Source of the DNA: Rhodoferax potami
GTDB taxonomy: Bacteria > Pseudomonadota > Gammaproteobacteria > Burkholderiales > Burkholderiaceae_C
Length of the DNA stretch: 64,000 nucleotides
Reading direction: 5' to 3'
Assembly: GCF_032193805.1 (NCBI RefSeq)
Contig: NZ_JAVBIK010000001.1
Coordinates: forward strand, 3,493,001 to 3,557,000
Below are positions 18,001 to 27,487 of this stretch, piece after piece (positions within the stretch are counted from its first letter, which is position 1; each line of letters starts with the position of its first letter). The position numbers and the translations under genes are program-made. Under the pieces are notes generated by a model. It worked only from the letters and a program-made list of their open reading frames with translations. It was not told the origin of the DNA and ran no database searches.

Positions 18001-19002
18001 TCACTCGAGGGTGGCGCCAGACACCTTGACCACGCGCTCCCACACCGGTGCGTCTTTCTTGAACTGAGCGTTGAATTGTTCGGGGCTACTACCCACGGGG
18101 ATAAAGCCCATCTGCAAGATGCGGTCACGCACATCGGGCAGCGCCAGGATGGCTTGCACCTCTGTGCCTAGGCGGGCCACCACCTCGGGCGGCGTTTTGG
18201 CAGGCGCGCTCATGCCCAACCAACCGGTGACCTGAAACACCTCGTCCTTGATGCCTTGCTCGGCCATGGTGCTGACTTTGGGCAGTGCGTCCATGCGCTG
18301 GCCACCGGTAACGGCCAGCGCTTTGAGCTTGCCTGAGTCGATATAGGGGCGGGCAGACTGCAAGCTGGCAAAAGCCATCTGGAACTGGCCGCCCACCAAA
18401 TCTTGCAGCATGGGGGCCTCGCCCTTGTAGGGCACATGGTTCATCTCTGCCTTGAGCTTGTCAGAGAGCCAAGCGCCTGCAAGGTGAGAGTAAGAGCCCA
18501 TACCCCACGACCCGTAGGCCACCTTGTTTTTGTTTTTCTCAATGTAGGCCAACAACTCGGGTGCGTTAGACACCTGCAGCTGCGGGTTCACCAGCAACAC
18601 GACCGGGGCTAGGGCGATCTGCGTGATCAGGGCTTGGTCTTTTTGCGGGTTGTAGGGCAGTTTTTCGTACAGGTACTGGTTGATGAGCATGGTGGTGCCC
18701 AGTGACAGCAGCAGGGTGTGGCCGTCTGCAGGGGATTTGAGTGCCGCATCAGTGCCGGTAACGCCGCCGGCACCGCCACGGTTGTCTACCAGTACCGATT
18801 GGCCCAAGCGGGCTGAAAGTTTTTCACCGATTGCACGGGCCGTGATGTCGGTGGCACCACCGGCTGCGTAGGGCACGATCAGTTTGATGGGTTTGCTGGG
18901 CCAGCTTTGGGCCATGGCGGTACCTGCGTGCCCGAGAGTAGCCAGTGCTGTTGCAGCCGCCAGGGCGGTGACCAGTGTGCGGCGTGGGATGGGTGTTGTC
19001 AT
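18001..19002 (-). CDS. Bug-family tripartite tricarboxylate transporter receptor
   Basis: A 333-residue periplasmic solute-binding protein of the Bug/TctC family. It has an Arg-rich signal peptide ending TAMAQ, then WPSKPIKLIVPYAAGGATDI, the ligand-pocket loop of the family. It is the last gene of the leftward acyl-CoA operon, 37 bp after the CoA transferase. No TctA/TctB membrane partners are nearby, as is common for the expanded Bug sets of Comamonadaceae. Context suggests it binds the carboxylate or aromatic acid fed into the operon. GAGGAGA precedes the start. Confidence 0.9.
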   Translation of the reverse strand: MTTPIPRRTLVTALAAATALATLGHAGTAMAQSWPSKPIKLIVPYAAGGATDITARAIGEKLSARLGQSVLVDNRGGAGGVTGTDAALKSPADGHTLLLSLGTTMLINQYLYEKLPYNPQKDQALITQIALAPVVLLVNPQLQVSNAPELLAYIEKNKNKVAYGSWGMGSYSHLAGAWLSDKLKAEMNHVPYKGEAPMLQDLVGGQFQMAFASLQSARPYIDSGKLKALAVTGGQRMDALPKVSTMAEQGIKDEVFQVTGWLGMSAPAKTPPEVVARLGTEVQAILALPDVRDRILQMGFIPVGSSPEQFNAQFKKDAPVWERVVKVSGATLE

Positions 19003-19039
19003 GTCTATGTCTCCTCGTTGTGGTTTGGGTGAAAGGGTT

Positions 19040-20281
19040 TTATTCGGGTAGCGTCAGTACGCCCCGGGCACGCAGCGCCTCCAGTTGGGCGTCGGTCATG
19101 TGTAGCAGTTGTGTCAGCACCTCACGGGTGCCTTCGCCCAGCGTGGGCGGCGCATTCCGGATCGGCAGGCGTTGCCCGTCCAGCCGGTAGGGCGGCGAAA
19201 ATACGTGGGTGGTACCCGCCACAGGGTGCGGCATGTTCTGCACCAGCCCACCACGTTGGGTGCGCTCGCTGGTGAGCGCTTCGTGCAAGCCCGCCACCTT
19301 GCCGCAGGGGATGCCCTGGGCCATCAAGCGCTCCAACAGCACGTCGCGCGGGAACTGGCAGATCAGCTCGGTGAGAAGGGGTGCCAAGGCCACCCGGTTG
19401 CGGGCACGCTCCACGTTGGTGGCAAAGCGGGGGTCATCCACGATGTCAGGCCGCATCACCACCTGGCGGCAGAACTTGTCGAACTGGCTGTTGTTGCCCA
19501 CGGCAATGATTAAAGGGCCGTCGGCCGCCTCAAACATGCCGTACGGCATGATGGACGGGTGGGCATTGCCATAACGGGCGGGGTCTTTGCCCAAGATCAG
19601 CGCGTCCAGACCGTAATAGCCGGTGACCATCACGCCGCAGTCGTAAAGCGCCATCTCGATCAGTTGGCCTTTGTGCGTGCGCTCACGGCGGAACAGTGCG
19701 GCCAGCACGGCCTGTGCAGCGTACATGCCGGTCATCATGTCTACCACTGCCACGCCGAACTTCAGTGGCGGCATGCCGGAGTCGCCATTTAAAGCCATCA
19801 AGCCGGCCTCGCCTTGAATAACGAGGTCGTATCCCGGGCGTTTGGCCTCAGGGCCGCTGGTGTCGTAGCCCGCGATGGCGCAGTAGATCAGGTCGGGCTT
19901 GAAGGCCTTGAGCTGCTCAAAGCCCAGGCCCAGTTTCTCGGCGCCACCGGTCTTGAAATTGTGGATGACCACATCGAACTGCGGCAGCATCTCCCGGACG
20001 ATGCTGATAGCCTCGGGGCTTTGCAGGTCCAGGGTGATAGACCGCTTGTTGCGGTTCATGCCGTTGTAGTACGTGGTCTCGGTTTTGCCGATGCGAATAC
20101 CCCAGTCCCGGGTGTCGTCGCCGCGACCGGGGTGCTCCACCTTGATAACTTCGGCGCCAAAGTCGGCTAACACCTGGCCGCACAGTGGCCCGGCAAATAC
20201 GCGTGAGAGGTCCAGCACCCGCACGCCGCTTAAGGGCAGGTCGGGTTGGTCAGTGCCGGGGTTTGGTAAGGTGGGTTCCAT
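19040..20281 (-). CDS. CaiB/BaiF (family III) CoA transferase
   Basis: A 413-residue class III CoA transferase that moves CoA between carboxylic acids through an aspartyl-CoA intermediate. Signature regions include LSGVRVLDLSRVFAGP near residue 16, ADFGAEVIKVEHPGRGD, and KRSITLDL near 80. It likely activates the acid degraded by the neighbouring acyl-CoA dehydrogenases. It lies between the deleted hydratase and the Bug receptor gene on the same strand. Confidence 0.92.
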   Translation of the reverse strand: MEPTLPNPGTDQPDLPLSGVRVLDLSRVFAGPLCGQVLADFGAEVIKVEHPGRGDDTRDWGIRIGKTETTYYNGMNRNKRSITLDLQSPEAISIVREMLPQFDVVIHNFKTGGAEKLGLGFEQLKAFKPDLIYCAIAGYDTSGPEAKRPGYDLVIQGEAGLMALNGDSGMPPLKFGVAVVDMMTGMYAAQAVLAALFRRERTHKGQLIEMALYDCGVMVTGYYGLDALILGKDPARYGNAHPSIMPYGMFEAADGPLIIAVGNNSQFDKFCRQVVMRPDIVDDPRFATNVERARNRVALAPLLTELICQFPRDVLLERLMAQGIPCGKVAGLHEALTSERTQRGGLVQNMPHPVAGTTHVFSPPYRLDGQRLPIRNAPPTLGEGTREVLTQLLHMTDAQLEALRARGVLTLPE

Positions 20282-20304
20282 GTCGGTTCAGGTACTCAGT
20301 AGGT

Positions 20305-20469
20305 TCAAGCCGCGGGGCTGCGCAGTTTGACGAAATCGGCGGTGCGCTTGTCAAGAGCGGCACTGATGCCCCGGTAGAACTCCGGGGTCAGCGCGTTGCG
20401 GGCTGCCGGGTTGTGGTTTGACAGAATGAGCACCGCCCCTTCACGGCGGGTCAATAGGGCGTGGGTCAT
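20305..20469 (-). pseudogene. Enoyl-CoA hydratase with large in-frame internal deletion
   Basis: A 54-codon open frame. The first about 40 residues match a crotonase N-terminus (ILSNHNPAARNALTPEFY). They run straight into a typical crotonase C-terminal tail (LDKRTADFVKLRSP). About 200 residues are missing, including the oxyanion-hole and catalytic Glu regions. The reading frame is kept and the stop is normal. It sits at the expected place in the operon, 12 bp after the acyl-CoA dehydrogenase and 23 bp before the CoA transferase, so it is a deletion remnant and not a true small gene. A sequencing or assembly collapse is the alternative. Confidence 0.72.
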
Positions 20470-20481
20470 AGTCGTCACGGC

Positions 20482-21639
20482 TCAAGCGCAGGCCGCTGCC
20501 TGCCCCAGTGCGATAAAGCGGGCCAGGTGATGGTCTTCGTCGCCAAACTGGTGGTCGATCATTACCAGGCGTTTTGCATAGTGCGCCAGTGGCAGCTCCC
20601 AAGTCATGCCGATACCGCCATGCATCTGGATGCTTTCTTCTGCCACCAGCGTGCCGATACGGCCTACGCTGTATTTTGCGGCAGACAAGGCTCTTTCCCG
20701 GGCCGTGCGATCGGTGTCCTCCACCGCAGCGGCGGCGTTGATTACCGCCGAGCGAGCTTGCTCCACTTCCAGCAGCAAGTCAGCCATGCGGTGCTGCAGC
20801 GCTTGGAAGCTACCGATCGGCACCCCAAATTGTTTGCGGGTGCGCAGGTATTCCAGTGTCTGGTCCTTGGCCATGTCCATGGCCCCCAGGCTTTCAGCTG
20901 CCAGCGCCAACAGGGCGTAGCCGCTGATGCGCTCCAGCACAGTCAGGCCTTGACCCGGTGCGCCGAGCAGGGCGCTGGCATCTACCGCTACGTTTGTAAA
21001 TGTCAACTCGGCGGTGCGGCCGCCGTCGATGCGGCCGTTCCCGCGCCGGCTCACACCCGGAGCATCGCCCCGAACAAGGAACAGGCTGATACCGTCGGCG
21101 TCCAGCGGCTGGCCCGTGGTGCGGGCGGACACCAACAGCAGGTCGGCCGCATCGCCCATGGGTACCACCGCCTTGCGGCCATTCAGCACCCAGCCGCCGG
21201 CTGAAGGGTCGGACGCCGCTGTTGCGCTCAGGGTGACATGGCTTAGTTCGTAATGGCTGCCGGGCTCCTCGTGCGCCAGTGCCGCAACGCTCGTGCCCGC
21301 CATGATGGATTCCAGAGCGGCCCGCTGTGCATCGGTGCCCGCCGCGATCAGGGCTTGCCCGACCACCAGCGCGCCCAGCAAGGGCTCTACCGCCAGGTTA
21401 CGGCCCAGGCATTCAAACACCACGCTCACGTCAAAACCGGTGCCGCCAAAGCCACCCGCATCTTCCGGAAACAGCGCGCCGATGGTGCCCAACTCCGCCA
21501 GACCGGCATAGACCTCTCGGGAAAAGCCAAGCGCGCTGCCAGCGCTCTGGTGGCGGAGCCCGATGCCATTTTTTTCAGACAAAAAGCGATTCAGTGAATC
21601 CGCCAGCATGCGGCGGTCTTCGGTGTGTTGGAAGTTCAT
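20482..21639 (-). CDS. Acyl-CoA dehydrogenase (second of pair)
   Basis: About 385 residues of the FAD-dependent acyl-CoA dehydrogenase fold, oxidising acyl-CoA to enoyl-CoA with electrons passed to ETF. It carries GGFGGTGFDVSVVFE, the FAD/substrate region ALAHEEPGSHYELSHV, and the C-terminal QMHGGIGMTWELPLAHYAKR. The start at MNFQHTEDRR is preferred since AGAGGGA precedes it. It pairs with the larger acyl-CoA dehydrogenase just upstream; such ACAD pairs act as heteromers in steroid and aromatic side-chain degradation, which is an inference here. Confidence 0.9.
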   Translation of the reverse strand: MNFQHTEDRRMLADSLNRFLSEKNGIGLRHQSAGSALGFSREVYAGLAELGTIGALFPEDAGGFGGTGFDVSVVFECLGRNLAVEPLLGALVVGQALIAAGTDAQRAALESIMAGTSVAALAHEEPGSHYELSHVTLSATAASDPSAGGWVLNGRKAVVPMGDAADLLLVSARTTGQPLDADGISLFLVRGDAPGVSRRGNGRIDGGRTAELTFTNVAVDASALLGAPGQGLTVLERISGYALLALAAESLGAMDMAKDQTLEYLRTRKQFGVPIGSFQALQHRMADLLLEVEQARSAVINAAAAVEDTDRTARERALSAAKYSVGRIGTLVAEESIQMHGGIGMTWELPLAHYAKRLVMIDHQFGDEDHHLARFIALGQAAACA

Positions 21640-21662
21640 GGGTGAGTCCCTCTCGCCAAGGC

Positions 21663-22871
21663 TCAAAGGCCCAAAATCATCTTGGAGATGATGTTTTTCT
21701 GGATTTCGTTGGAGCCACCGAAGATCGACAGCTTGCGGTAGTTGAAGTAGTGGGCCGCTGCGGTGGTCGCCTCGGGCTCGCCCAGCGGGGGCTCGGCATA
21801 GCCGGCGTATTGGGCTTCTTCTTCAAATGGAAGGGCATAGGGCCCCATAGCACGGCGGATGAGCGACAGGATTTCTTGCCGGATCTCGGTGCCGCGGATC
21901 TTGAGCATGGAGCTTTCAGCCCCAGGAACACCACCGCTGGCGGCAGCGGCAATGACCCGCAGGTTGGTGGTTTTCATGTTCTCGAGATCGATGTCTACAC
22001 GGGCCATACGGGCTGCGAACAGCGGGTCTTGGTCGAGGGGTTTACCGTTTTTCAAGACCCGCGCGGCAATCACCTTGAGCTTGGCCAGCGCCGCAATACA
22101 AAAGCCCACGCCCGCGATACCGGTGCGCTCATAGGTGAGCAGGTATTTGGCGTAAGTCCACCCCTTGTTTTCTTCACCGACCAAGTTTTCGGCGGGCACT
22201 TTCACGTTGGTGAAAAACACCTCATTCACCTCGCAGTCGCCATCCAGCGTGCGGATAGGGCGCAAATCCACACCCGGTGAATTCATATCCATCAGCAAGA
22301 AGCTGATGCCCGATTGGGCTTTGGCCTCGCGGTCGGTGCGCACCAGACAAAAAATCATGTTGGCGTGCTGGCCCTGAGTGGTCCAGGTCTTCTGGCCGTT
22401 GACGATGTAGTGATCGCCGCTTGCATCAGTGACCCTGACCGCAGTGGTTTTGACCGATGCCAGGTCTGAGCCCGCGCCGGGCTCGGAGTAGCCCTGACAC
22501 CACCAGTCTTCGCCGCTCAGGATGCGCGGCAGCCAGTGCGCCTTTTGCTTCGCATTGCCATATTTGATGAGCACCGGGCCCAGCATATTCACGCCAAACG
22601 GCACGATGCGCGGGCCACCCGCCAGCGCACATTCAGTGTCGAAAATAAACCTCTGCACGGTGCTCCACCCGGGGCCGCCATGGGCCTCGGGCCAATGGTT
22701 GGCCAGCCAGCCGCGGGTGTTGAGGATGGCGTGCCATTCTTCCTGGTCGGCTTTGCTCAGGCGTTGGCCGGCTTTCACCTGGTTGGCAATGCGGGAGGGC
22801 AATTGGTCTTTCAGGAAGGCCCGCACATCCTCGCGGAAGGCTTGCTCTTGGGGGGTGAATTGGAGATCCAT
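21663..22871 (-). CDS. Acyl-CoA dehydrogenase (first of pair)
   Basis: A 402-residue flavin-dependent dehydrogenase with N-terminal MDLQFTPQEQAFREDVRAFL. It has WCQGYSEPGAGSDLASVKT, KTWTTQGQHAN, and a C-terminal SIFGGSNEIQKNIISKMILG, the conserved FAD-contacting end. The start at 22871 places the family N-terminus correctly and leaves 22 bp after the thiolase stop. It is translationally close to the second ACAD and is probably the catalytic partner if the two form a heteromer. Confidence 0.92.
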   Translation of the reverse strand: MDLQFTPQEQAFREDVRAFLKDQLPSRIANQVKAGQRLSKADQEEWHAILNTRGWLANHWPEAHGGPGWSTVQRFIFDTECALAGGPRIVPFGVNMLGPVLIKYGNAKQKAHWLPRILSGEDWWCQGYSEPGAGSDLASVKTTAVRVTDASGDHYIVNGQKTWTTQGQHANMIFCLVRTDREAKAQSGISFLLMDMNSPGVDLRPIRTLDGDCEVNEVFFTNVKVPAENLVGEENKGWTYAKYLLTYERTGIAGVGFCIAALAKLKVIAARVLKNGKPLDQDPLFAARMARVDIDLENMKTTNLRVIAAAASGGVPGAESSMLKIRGTEIRQEILSLIRRAMGPYALPFEEEAQYAGYAEPPLGEPEATTAAAHYFNYRKLSIFGGSNEIQKNIISKMILGL

Positions 22872-22893
22872 ATCGACGCTTCGGCAAGCCTGC

Positions 22894-24090
22894 TCAGAAA
22901 ATTTCAAACAGTCCGGCGGCACCCATGCCACCGGCAATGCACATGGTTACCACGCCCCATTTGACGCGCTGGCCCTCTGCGTTGCGGCGGCGGCCTTCCA
23001 GCAAGATGTGACCCGCCAGCCGCGCACCTGTCATGCCAAAGGGGTGACCGATGGCAATCGCGCCGCCGTTCACGTTCAGGCGGTCGGCCGGAATATCCAG
23101 CGTTTGCTGGCAGTAAATGGCTTGTGAGGCAAATGCCTCGTTCAGCTCCCACAGGTCGATGTCGTCCACCGTCAGGCCGTGGCGCTTGAGCAGTTTGGGC
23201 ACGGCATAAACGGGGCCGATACCCATTTCATCCGGCTCGCAACCGGCTATGGCCATGCCACGGAAGGCTCCTAGCGCTTGCAGCCCCAGGCGCTCGGCTT
23301 CTCCAGCCTCCATCAGCACGCAGGCGCTGGCACCGTCGGACAGTTGCGAGGCATTTCCGGCGGTAATGAACTGGTCTGCCCCTTTCACAGGCGCCAGTTT
23401 GGCCAAGGATTCATAGGTGGTGCCCACGCGGTTGCAGGTGTCCCGGTCGACCGTGGCCTCGCGTTGGCTTACCGTGCCGGTGTCTTTGTCCGTCACTGCC
23501 ATGGTGGTGGTGATGGAGACAATTTCTTCGGCATACCGCCCGGCGGCTTGCGCCTGGGCCACCTTGCGCTGGCTCTCGACCGAGAAACGGTCTTGCTCTT
23601 CGCGGCTGATGTGGTAGCGGCGGGCCACCACATCGGCGGTGTCGATCATTTCCATGTACAGCGCGGGTTTGTGCTCCAGGATCCACGGGTCCAGGCCGCT
23701 TTGGCCATCCTGGCGCGAGCGGATGCCTGAAATACTTTCCACACCACCGGCAATCATGGCCGGTGCTCCGTCCACCACGATGCGTCCGGCTGCGATGGCA
23801 ATGGCTTGCAAGCCCGATGCGCAGAAGCGGTTCACCGTGGTGCCGCCGATGGACAAGGGCAGTTGCGAGCGGATGATGGCTTGGCGTGCCACATTGCGCC
23901 CGGTGATGCCCTCGGGGTAGCCACAGCCCAGTATGGCGTCCTCGATCAGCGCGGGGTCAATTCCTGCGCGGTCGACTGCAGCATGGACCGCAAAGCTGGC
24001 TAGCGTAGGGCCTGGCGTGATGTTGAGCTCGCCACGGTGCGATTTGGTCAGTGGTGTGCGAGCGGTCGAGACGATAACGGCCTGGCGCAT
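22894..24090 (-). CDS. Acetyl-CoA acyltransferase (thiolase)
   Basis: A 398-residue class II thiolase cleaving 3-ketoacyl-CoA with CoA. The acyl-accepting C90 lies in [10 protein letters not shown], the base His in [19 protein letters not shown], and the second Cys in [10 protein letters not shown] near the C-terminus. All catalytic residues are present. The start at 24090 follows AAGGAGACC and begins the family motif [12 protein letters not shown]. It lies about 100 bp after the fused hydratase/dehydrogenase gene and supplies the last step of the same beta-oxidation spiral. Confidence 0.94.
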   Translation of the reverse strand: MRQAVIVSTARTPLTKSHRGELNITPGPTLASFAVHAAVDRAGIDPALIEDAILGCGYPEGITGRNVARQAIIRSQLPLSIGGTTVNRFCASGLQAIAIAAGRIVVDGAPAMIAGGVESISGIRSRQDGQSGLDPWILEHKPALYMEMIDTADVVARRYHISREEQDRFSVESQRKVAQAQAAGRYAEEIVSITTTMAVTDKDTGTVSQREATVDRDTCNRVGTTYESLAKLAPVKGADQFITAGNASQLSDGASACVLMEAGEAERLGLQALGAFRGMAIAGCEPDEMGIGPVYAVPKLLKRHGLTVDDIDLWELNEAFASQAIYCQQTLDIPADRLNVNGGAIAIGHPFGMTGARLAGHILLEGRRRNAEGQRVKWGVVTMCIAGGMGAAGLFEIF

Positions 24091-24192
24091 AAAAAGGGTC
24101 TCCTTAGGTGCGGTACGGTGCGATGTGGGGTTTGCCACTTACCGTCGCAGCAAGCGGTCGGCGAAGGGCAGAGTTGAGTGGGTCGGTTGCAA

Positions 24193-26316
24193 TCAGGAGG
24201 GCAGCTGGTTCAGACTCGCGAAATCCTGGCCCTCTGCCACCAGTTTTTCCAGCAAGGGTGCGGGCTGCCAGAACAGCGGGTCTTCTTGGGCGAAGGCCCG
24301 TATATCGGCCAGGATGTTGGCAAGCCCAACGGTGTCGGCGTATTTCATGGGGCCACCCCGGAAGCGCGGGAAACCGTAGCCGTAGAGAAACGTCACATCA
24401 ATGTCCAGCGGCCGCAGCGCGATCCCATCGGCCAACGCCTTGGCTCCCTCGTTGACCATGGCGGCCATGTAGCGGCGCATGATTTCCTCGGGGGTGAAGC
24501 TGCGTGGAGTGATGCCTTTTTTGGCCCGTTCGGCGTCCACCATAGCGAGCACCTCCGGATCAGGCTGGCCGGTGCGGGCGCCTTGCGGGTAAAGGTAAAA
24601 CCCGCGGCCGGTTTTCTGGCCGAACCAGCCGCGCTCGCAGATGCGGTCAGCGATTTCGACATAACGGGCTCTCGGGTCGCGTGTGGCTGCACGGCGTTTG
24701 CGGGTGGCCCAGCCGATGTCTCCACCGGCCAGATCGGTCACTTGGCAGGGACCCATGGGGTAGCCGAAAGCCCGCACTGCGGCATCGATCTCGTAGGGGC
24801 TGGCACCGTCTTCCATCATGTAATCAGCTGCCTGCTTGTAGCTCGCCAGGATGCGGTTGCCAATGAAGCCGTCGCAGACCCCTGCGCGGACCGGCACTTT
24901 TTTCATGCGTTTGGCCAGCTCAAAGGCGGTTACCACTACATCGGGGCTGACGCGTGAGGGCACCACAATTTCCAGCAGCTTCATGATGTTTGCCGGGCTG
25001 AAAAAGTGCAGACCAATCACGTCTTGCGGGCGGCGGGTGGCTGCAGCAATCGCGTCGATATCGAGGTACGAGGTATTGGTTGCCAGCACCGCGCCGGGCT
25101 TGCACACCGCGTCCAGTTGGTGGAACACGGCTTTTTTGACTTCCAGGTCTTCGAACACTGCTTCGATCACCAGGTCGGCGGCTGCCAGGTCGGCAAAGTT
25201 AGTACTGGGCCTGAAGCGGGCGAGGGTGGCCGCCTTGTGCGCCTCAGTGATACGGCCTTTGGTAATCAGACCGTCGTAGACCTTGGTCACATTGACAATG
25301 CCGCGGGCAAGCGAGTCCGCATCGCGCTCCACCATGGTCACCGGTAGTCCGGCATCCAGCGCCGCCACGGCAATGCCTGCGCCCATGGTGCCCCCGCCGA
25401 TGACAGCCAGGCTCGCCACCGTGCGTGGCGCGGCGCCACGGGCTTCGGGTACTTTGCTCACCTCGCGCTCGGCGAAAAATGCGTGGATCAGACCTGCACG
25501 TTGCGGACTGTCGATGCAGCCCATGAACAAACGGCGCTCTAGGCTCAGCCCTTCGTCAAACGGCAGCTCTACTGATGCGCGTACCGCTTCAAGGATCTTG
25601 AGTGGTGAGTACAGTCCGGGCGACTTCTTGGCCGTGTCTTGGGCCAGAACACTCAGCTCTGACAGGGCAATCTCAGGGTTGGTTATGGCGATGTCGCGCA
25701 CACGCCGTACCGGCGTACCTTGGGCCAGCAGTTCGTTGGCATAGGCCAAGCCGGCATCCAGGGCGGTGAGGCTGCTATCTGTGACGTGGTCCACCAAACC
25801 GGCTTCAAGTGCGGCGTGCGCGCCCACTGGTTTGCCGCTGAGAATGAACTCCGCGGCAGCCTTCACGCCCATGAGGCGGGGGGCGCGTTGTGTGCCACCG
25901 GCGCCGGGCATCAGGCCTAGGTCGACCTCTGGCGAGCCCACTTTGGCCCCGGGCAGGGCTAAGCGGTAGTGCGCACCCAGGGCTACCTCCAGTCCACCAC
26001 CCAATGCGGCGCCTTGCAGGGCAACCACTACCGGTTTGCTGCACGCCTCAATGCGGTTGCACACGTCGGGCAGCGACGGTGGCACGGGGGGCTTGCCAAA
26101 TTCGCGGATGTCTGCGCCGGCGATAAAAGTTTTGCCCTCGCTCACGATCAATACCGCGCCCACCTCCGGCTGGGCCTCGCCCTGTTCGATGGCGGCAAAC
26201 AGGCCCAGGCGCACCGCTGCGCTCAGCGCGTTGACGGGCGGGTTGTTGACGGTGATGACCCACACGCGGCCATGCCGGTGGCTGGTCACTGCGGGTGACG
26301 CGTTGTCGTGCTCCAT
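24193..26316 (-). CDS. Fused enoyl-CoA hydratase/3-hydroxyacyl-CoA dehydrogenase
   Basis: About 707 residues with an N-terminal crotonase domain (EGKTFIAGADIREF oxyanion region; EVDLGLMPGAGGTQR) and an NAD-binding 3-hydroxyacyl-CoA dehydrogenase domain from about 300 (VIGGGTMGAGIAVAALDAG). The HAD C-terminal domain includes VCDGFIGNRI. FadB/FadJ-type multifunctional enzymes hydrate and oxidise in one chain. The start at 26316 follows GGAGA. First gene of the operon, opposite the LysR gene. Its own hydratase domain may explain why the separate hydratase (20305-20469) could be lost. Confidence 0.93.
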   Translation of the reverse strand: MEHDNASPAVTSHRHGRVWVITVNNPPVNALSAAVRLGLFAAIEQGEAQPEVGAVLIVSEGKTFIAGADIREFGKPPVPPSLPDVCNRIEACSKPVVVALQGAALGGGLEVALGAHYRLALPGAKVGSPEVDLGLMPGAGGTQRAPRLMGVKAAAEFILSGKPVGAHAALEAGLVDHVTDSSLTALDAGLAYANELLAQGTPVRRVRDIAITNPEIALSELSVLAQDTAKKSPGLYSPLKILEAVRASVELPFDEGLSLERRLFMGCIDSPQRAGLIHAFFAEREVSKVPEARGAAPRTVASLAVIGGGTMGAGIAVAALDAGLPVTMVERDADSLARGIVNVTKVYDGLITKGRITEAHKAATLARFRPSTNFADLAAADLVIEAVFEDLEVKKAVFHQLDAVCKPGAVLATNTSYLDIDAIAAATRRPQDVIGLHFFSPANIMKLLEIVVPSRVSPDVVVTAFELAKRMKKVPVRAGVCDGFIGNRILASYKQAADYMMEDGASPYEIDAAVRAFGYPMGPCQVTDLAGGDIGWATRKRRAATRDPRARYVEIADRICERGWFGQKTGRGFYLYPQGARTGQPDPEVLAMVDAERAKKGITPRSFTPEEIMRRYMAAMVNEGAKALADGIALRPLDIDVTFLYGYGFPRFRGGPMKYADTVGLANILADIRAFAQEDPLFWQPAPLLEKLVAEGQDFASLNQLPS

Positions 26317-26396
26317 GCGTTTGTCTCCGTTGTTGTTGTCGTGAGAGCAAAGGCTATTCTTTTGGAGCGGCTCTTTTTTTACAATCACAAAATTTA

Positions 26397-26423
26397 TTGA
26401 CAAACTGTCAAATATGATTTGAC
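26397..26423. promoter_or_regulatory. LysR-type operator between the beta-oxidation operon and its regulator
   Basis: TTGACA-AAC-TGTCAA (26397-26411) is a perfect 6-3-6 palindrome fitting T-N11-A. A further half site TTTGAC lies at 26418-26423. It is placed between divergent genes, as expected for a LysR-type activator that also represses itself. Confidence 0.6.
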
Positions 26424-26486
26424 GCTTTGGCCATCGGATGACCCGTATGCTGTTTTACGCCACCACACCAAGATACCGGCAGGTCC

Positions 26487-27386
26487 ATGAGTCTTGACCT
26501 TTCTTCCCTGACCCTGCTGGTGGAAATCATCGACGCGGGCAACCTGAGCCAGGCGGCCCGCAAGCTCAAGATGACGCGGGCCAATGTGAGCTACCACTTG
26601 AGCCAACTTGAGAAAACAGTGGGCCTGCAACTGGTGCACCGCACGACCCGCCGGGTGGAGCCCAACGAGGTGGGCTGGCGCCTCTACGAGCACGGCCGCG
26701 CCATCAGCAACGAGATCCTTGCCGCCAAAGAAACCATCAGCAACTTGGGGCAAGAGCTGCAAGGGCGCGTGGGCCTCAGCATGCCCAGCGGCTTCGGGCA
26801 GATGGTGATGTCGCACTGGCTGATCGAGTTCAAGGGGCTGTACCCCGGCATCGTGCTCGATGTGGTGTTCGAGAACCGGGTGGAAAACCTGCGCGACGAG
26901 GTGGACATTGCCATCCGCATCCTGCCCGAGCCGCCTCAACAACTGGTTGCGCGCGACATGGGCACCGTGCGCTACCTGGCGTGTGCATCTCAAAGTTATG
27001 CCCAGGCCCATGGCCTGCCGACCCAGCTGGACCAACTGCGCACGCTGCCAGTAATCACCGCCAATGTGGTGGGGCGGCAGCTCTCGTTGCGCGGCTACAA
27101 AGGCAACGAGCGGCACGATGTGCTGTTGGCCCCTACCTTGATTTCAGACCACTATCCGTTTTTGCGCCAAGGCGTTCTGGCTGGCCTGGGTATCGGGCTG
27201 GTGCCGGACTATGTGGTGCAGGATGTGATCGCCAGTGGGGAAGTGGTGACCGCGCTCGATGACTACCGCCTGAGCATTTTCGGCACCCAGATGTACCTGT
27301 TGTACCTTCCGAACCGCCGCCAGACGCGCGCAGTGCGCACCTGCATTGACTTTCTCTTGGCCAAAGCGAATGGGAGCGCTGGCTGA
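26487..27386 (+). CDS. LysR-family transcriptional regulator
   Basis: A 299-residue LTTR. The winged HTH is at residues about 5-65 (GNLSQAARKLKMTRANVSYHLSQLEK), followed by a periplasmic-binding-protein-like effector domain. The HTH motif departs slightly from the common SxAARxLxxSQxAxS pattern by having TRANVSYH. It is divergent from the beta-oxidation operon with a palindrome between them, so it is the likely activator, responding to an acyl-CoA or acid intermediate. Confidence 0.92.
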   Translation: MSLDLSSLTLLVEIIDAGNLSQAARKLKMTRANVSYHLSQLEKTVGLQLVHRTTRRVEPNEVGWRLYEHGRAISNEILAAKETISNLGQELQGRVGLSMPSGFGQMVMSHWLIEFKGLYPGIVLDVVFENRVENLRDEVDIAIRILPEPPQQLVARDMGTVRYLACASQSYAQAHGLPTQLDQLRTLPVITANVVGRQLSLRGYKGNERHDVLLAPTLISDHYPFLRQGVLAGLGIGLVPDYVVQDVIASGEVVTALDDYRLSIFGTQMYLLYLPNRRQTRAVRTCIDFLLAKANGSAG

Positions 27387-27420
27387 GCTGCTATAGCTCG
27401 CGCAGATGGGCCAGGTTTTG

Positions 27421-27480
27421 AATGCTCCTGATTTGGTAGCGACCTGCGCTTTATTTATAAGGGCTAAGCGGACTTTTTCT
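27421..27480 (+). repeat. Dispersed ~58-bp element, copy C, with a partial copy before it
   Basis: It reads ATGCTCCTGATTTGGTAGC, GACCTGCGC, loop, AGGGCTAAGCGG, TTTTT. A shorter derivative (TGCTATAGCTCGCGCA then GGGCCAGGTTTT) lies at about 27393-27419, making a tandem. Both sit between the convergent LysR and SDR genes. Confidence 0.65.
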
Positions 27481-27487
27481 CAAAAAT

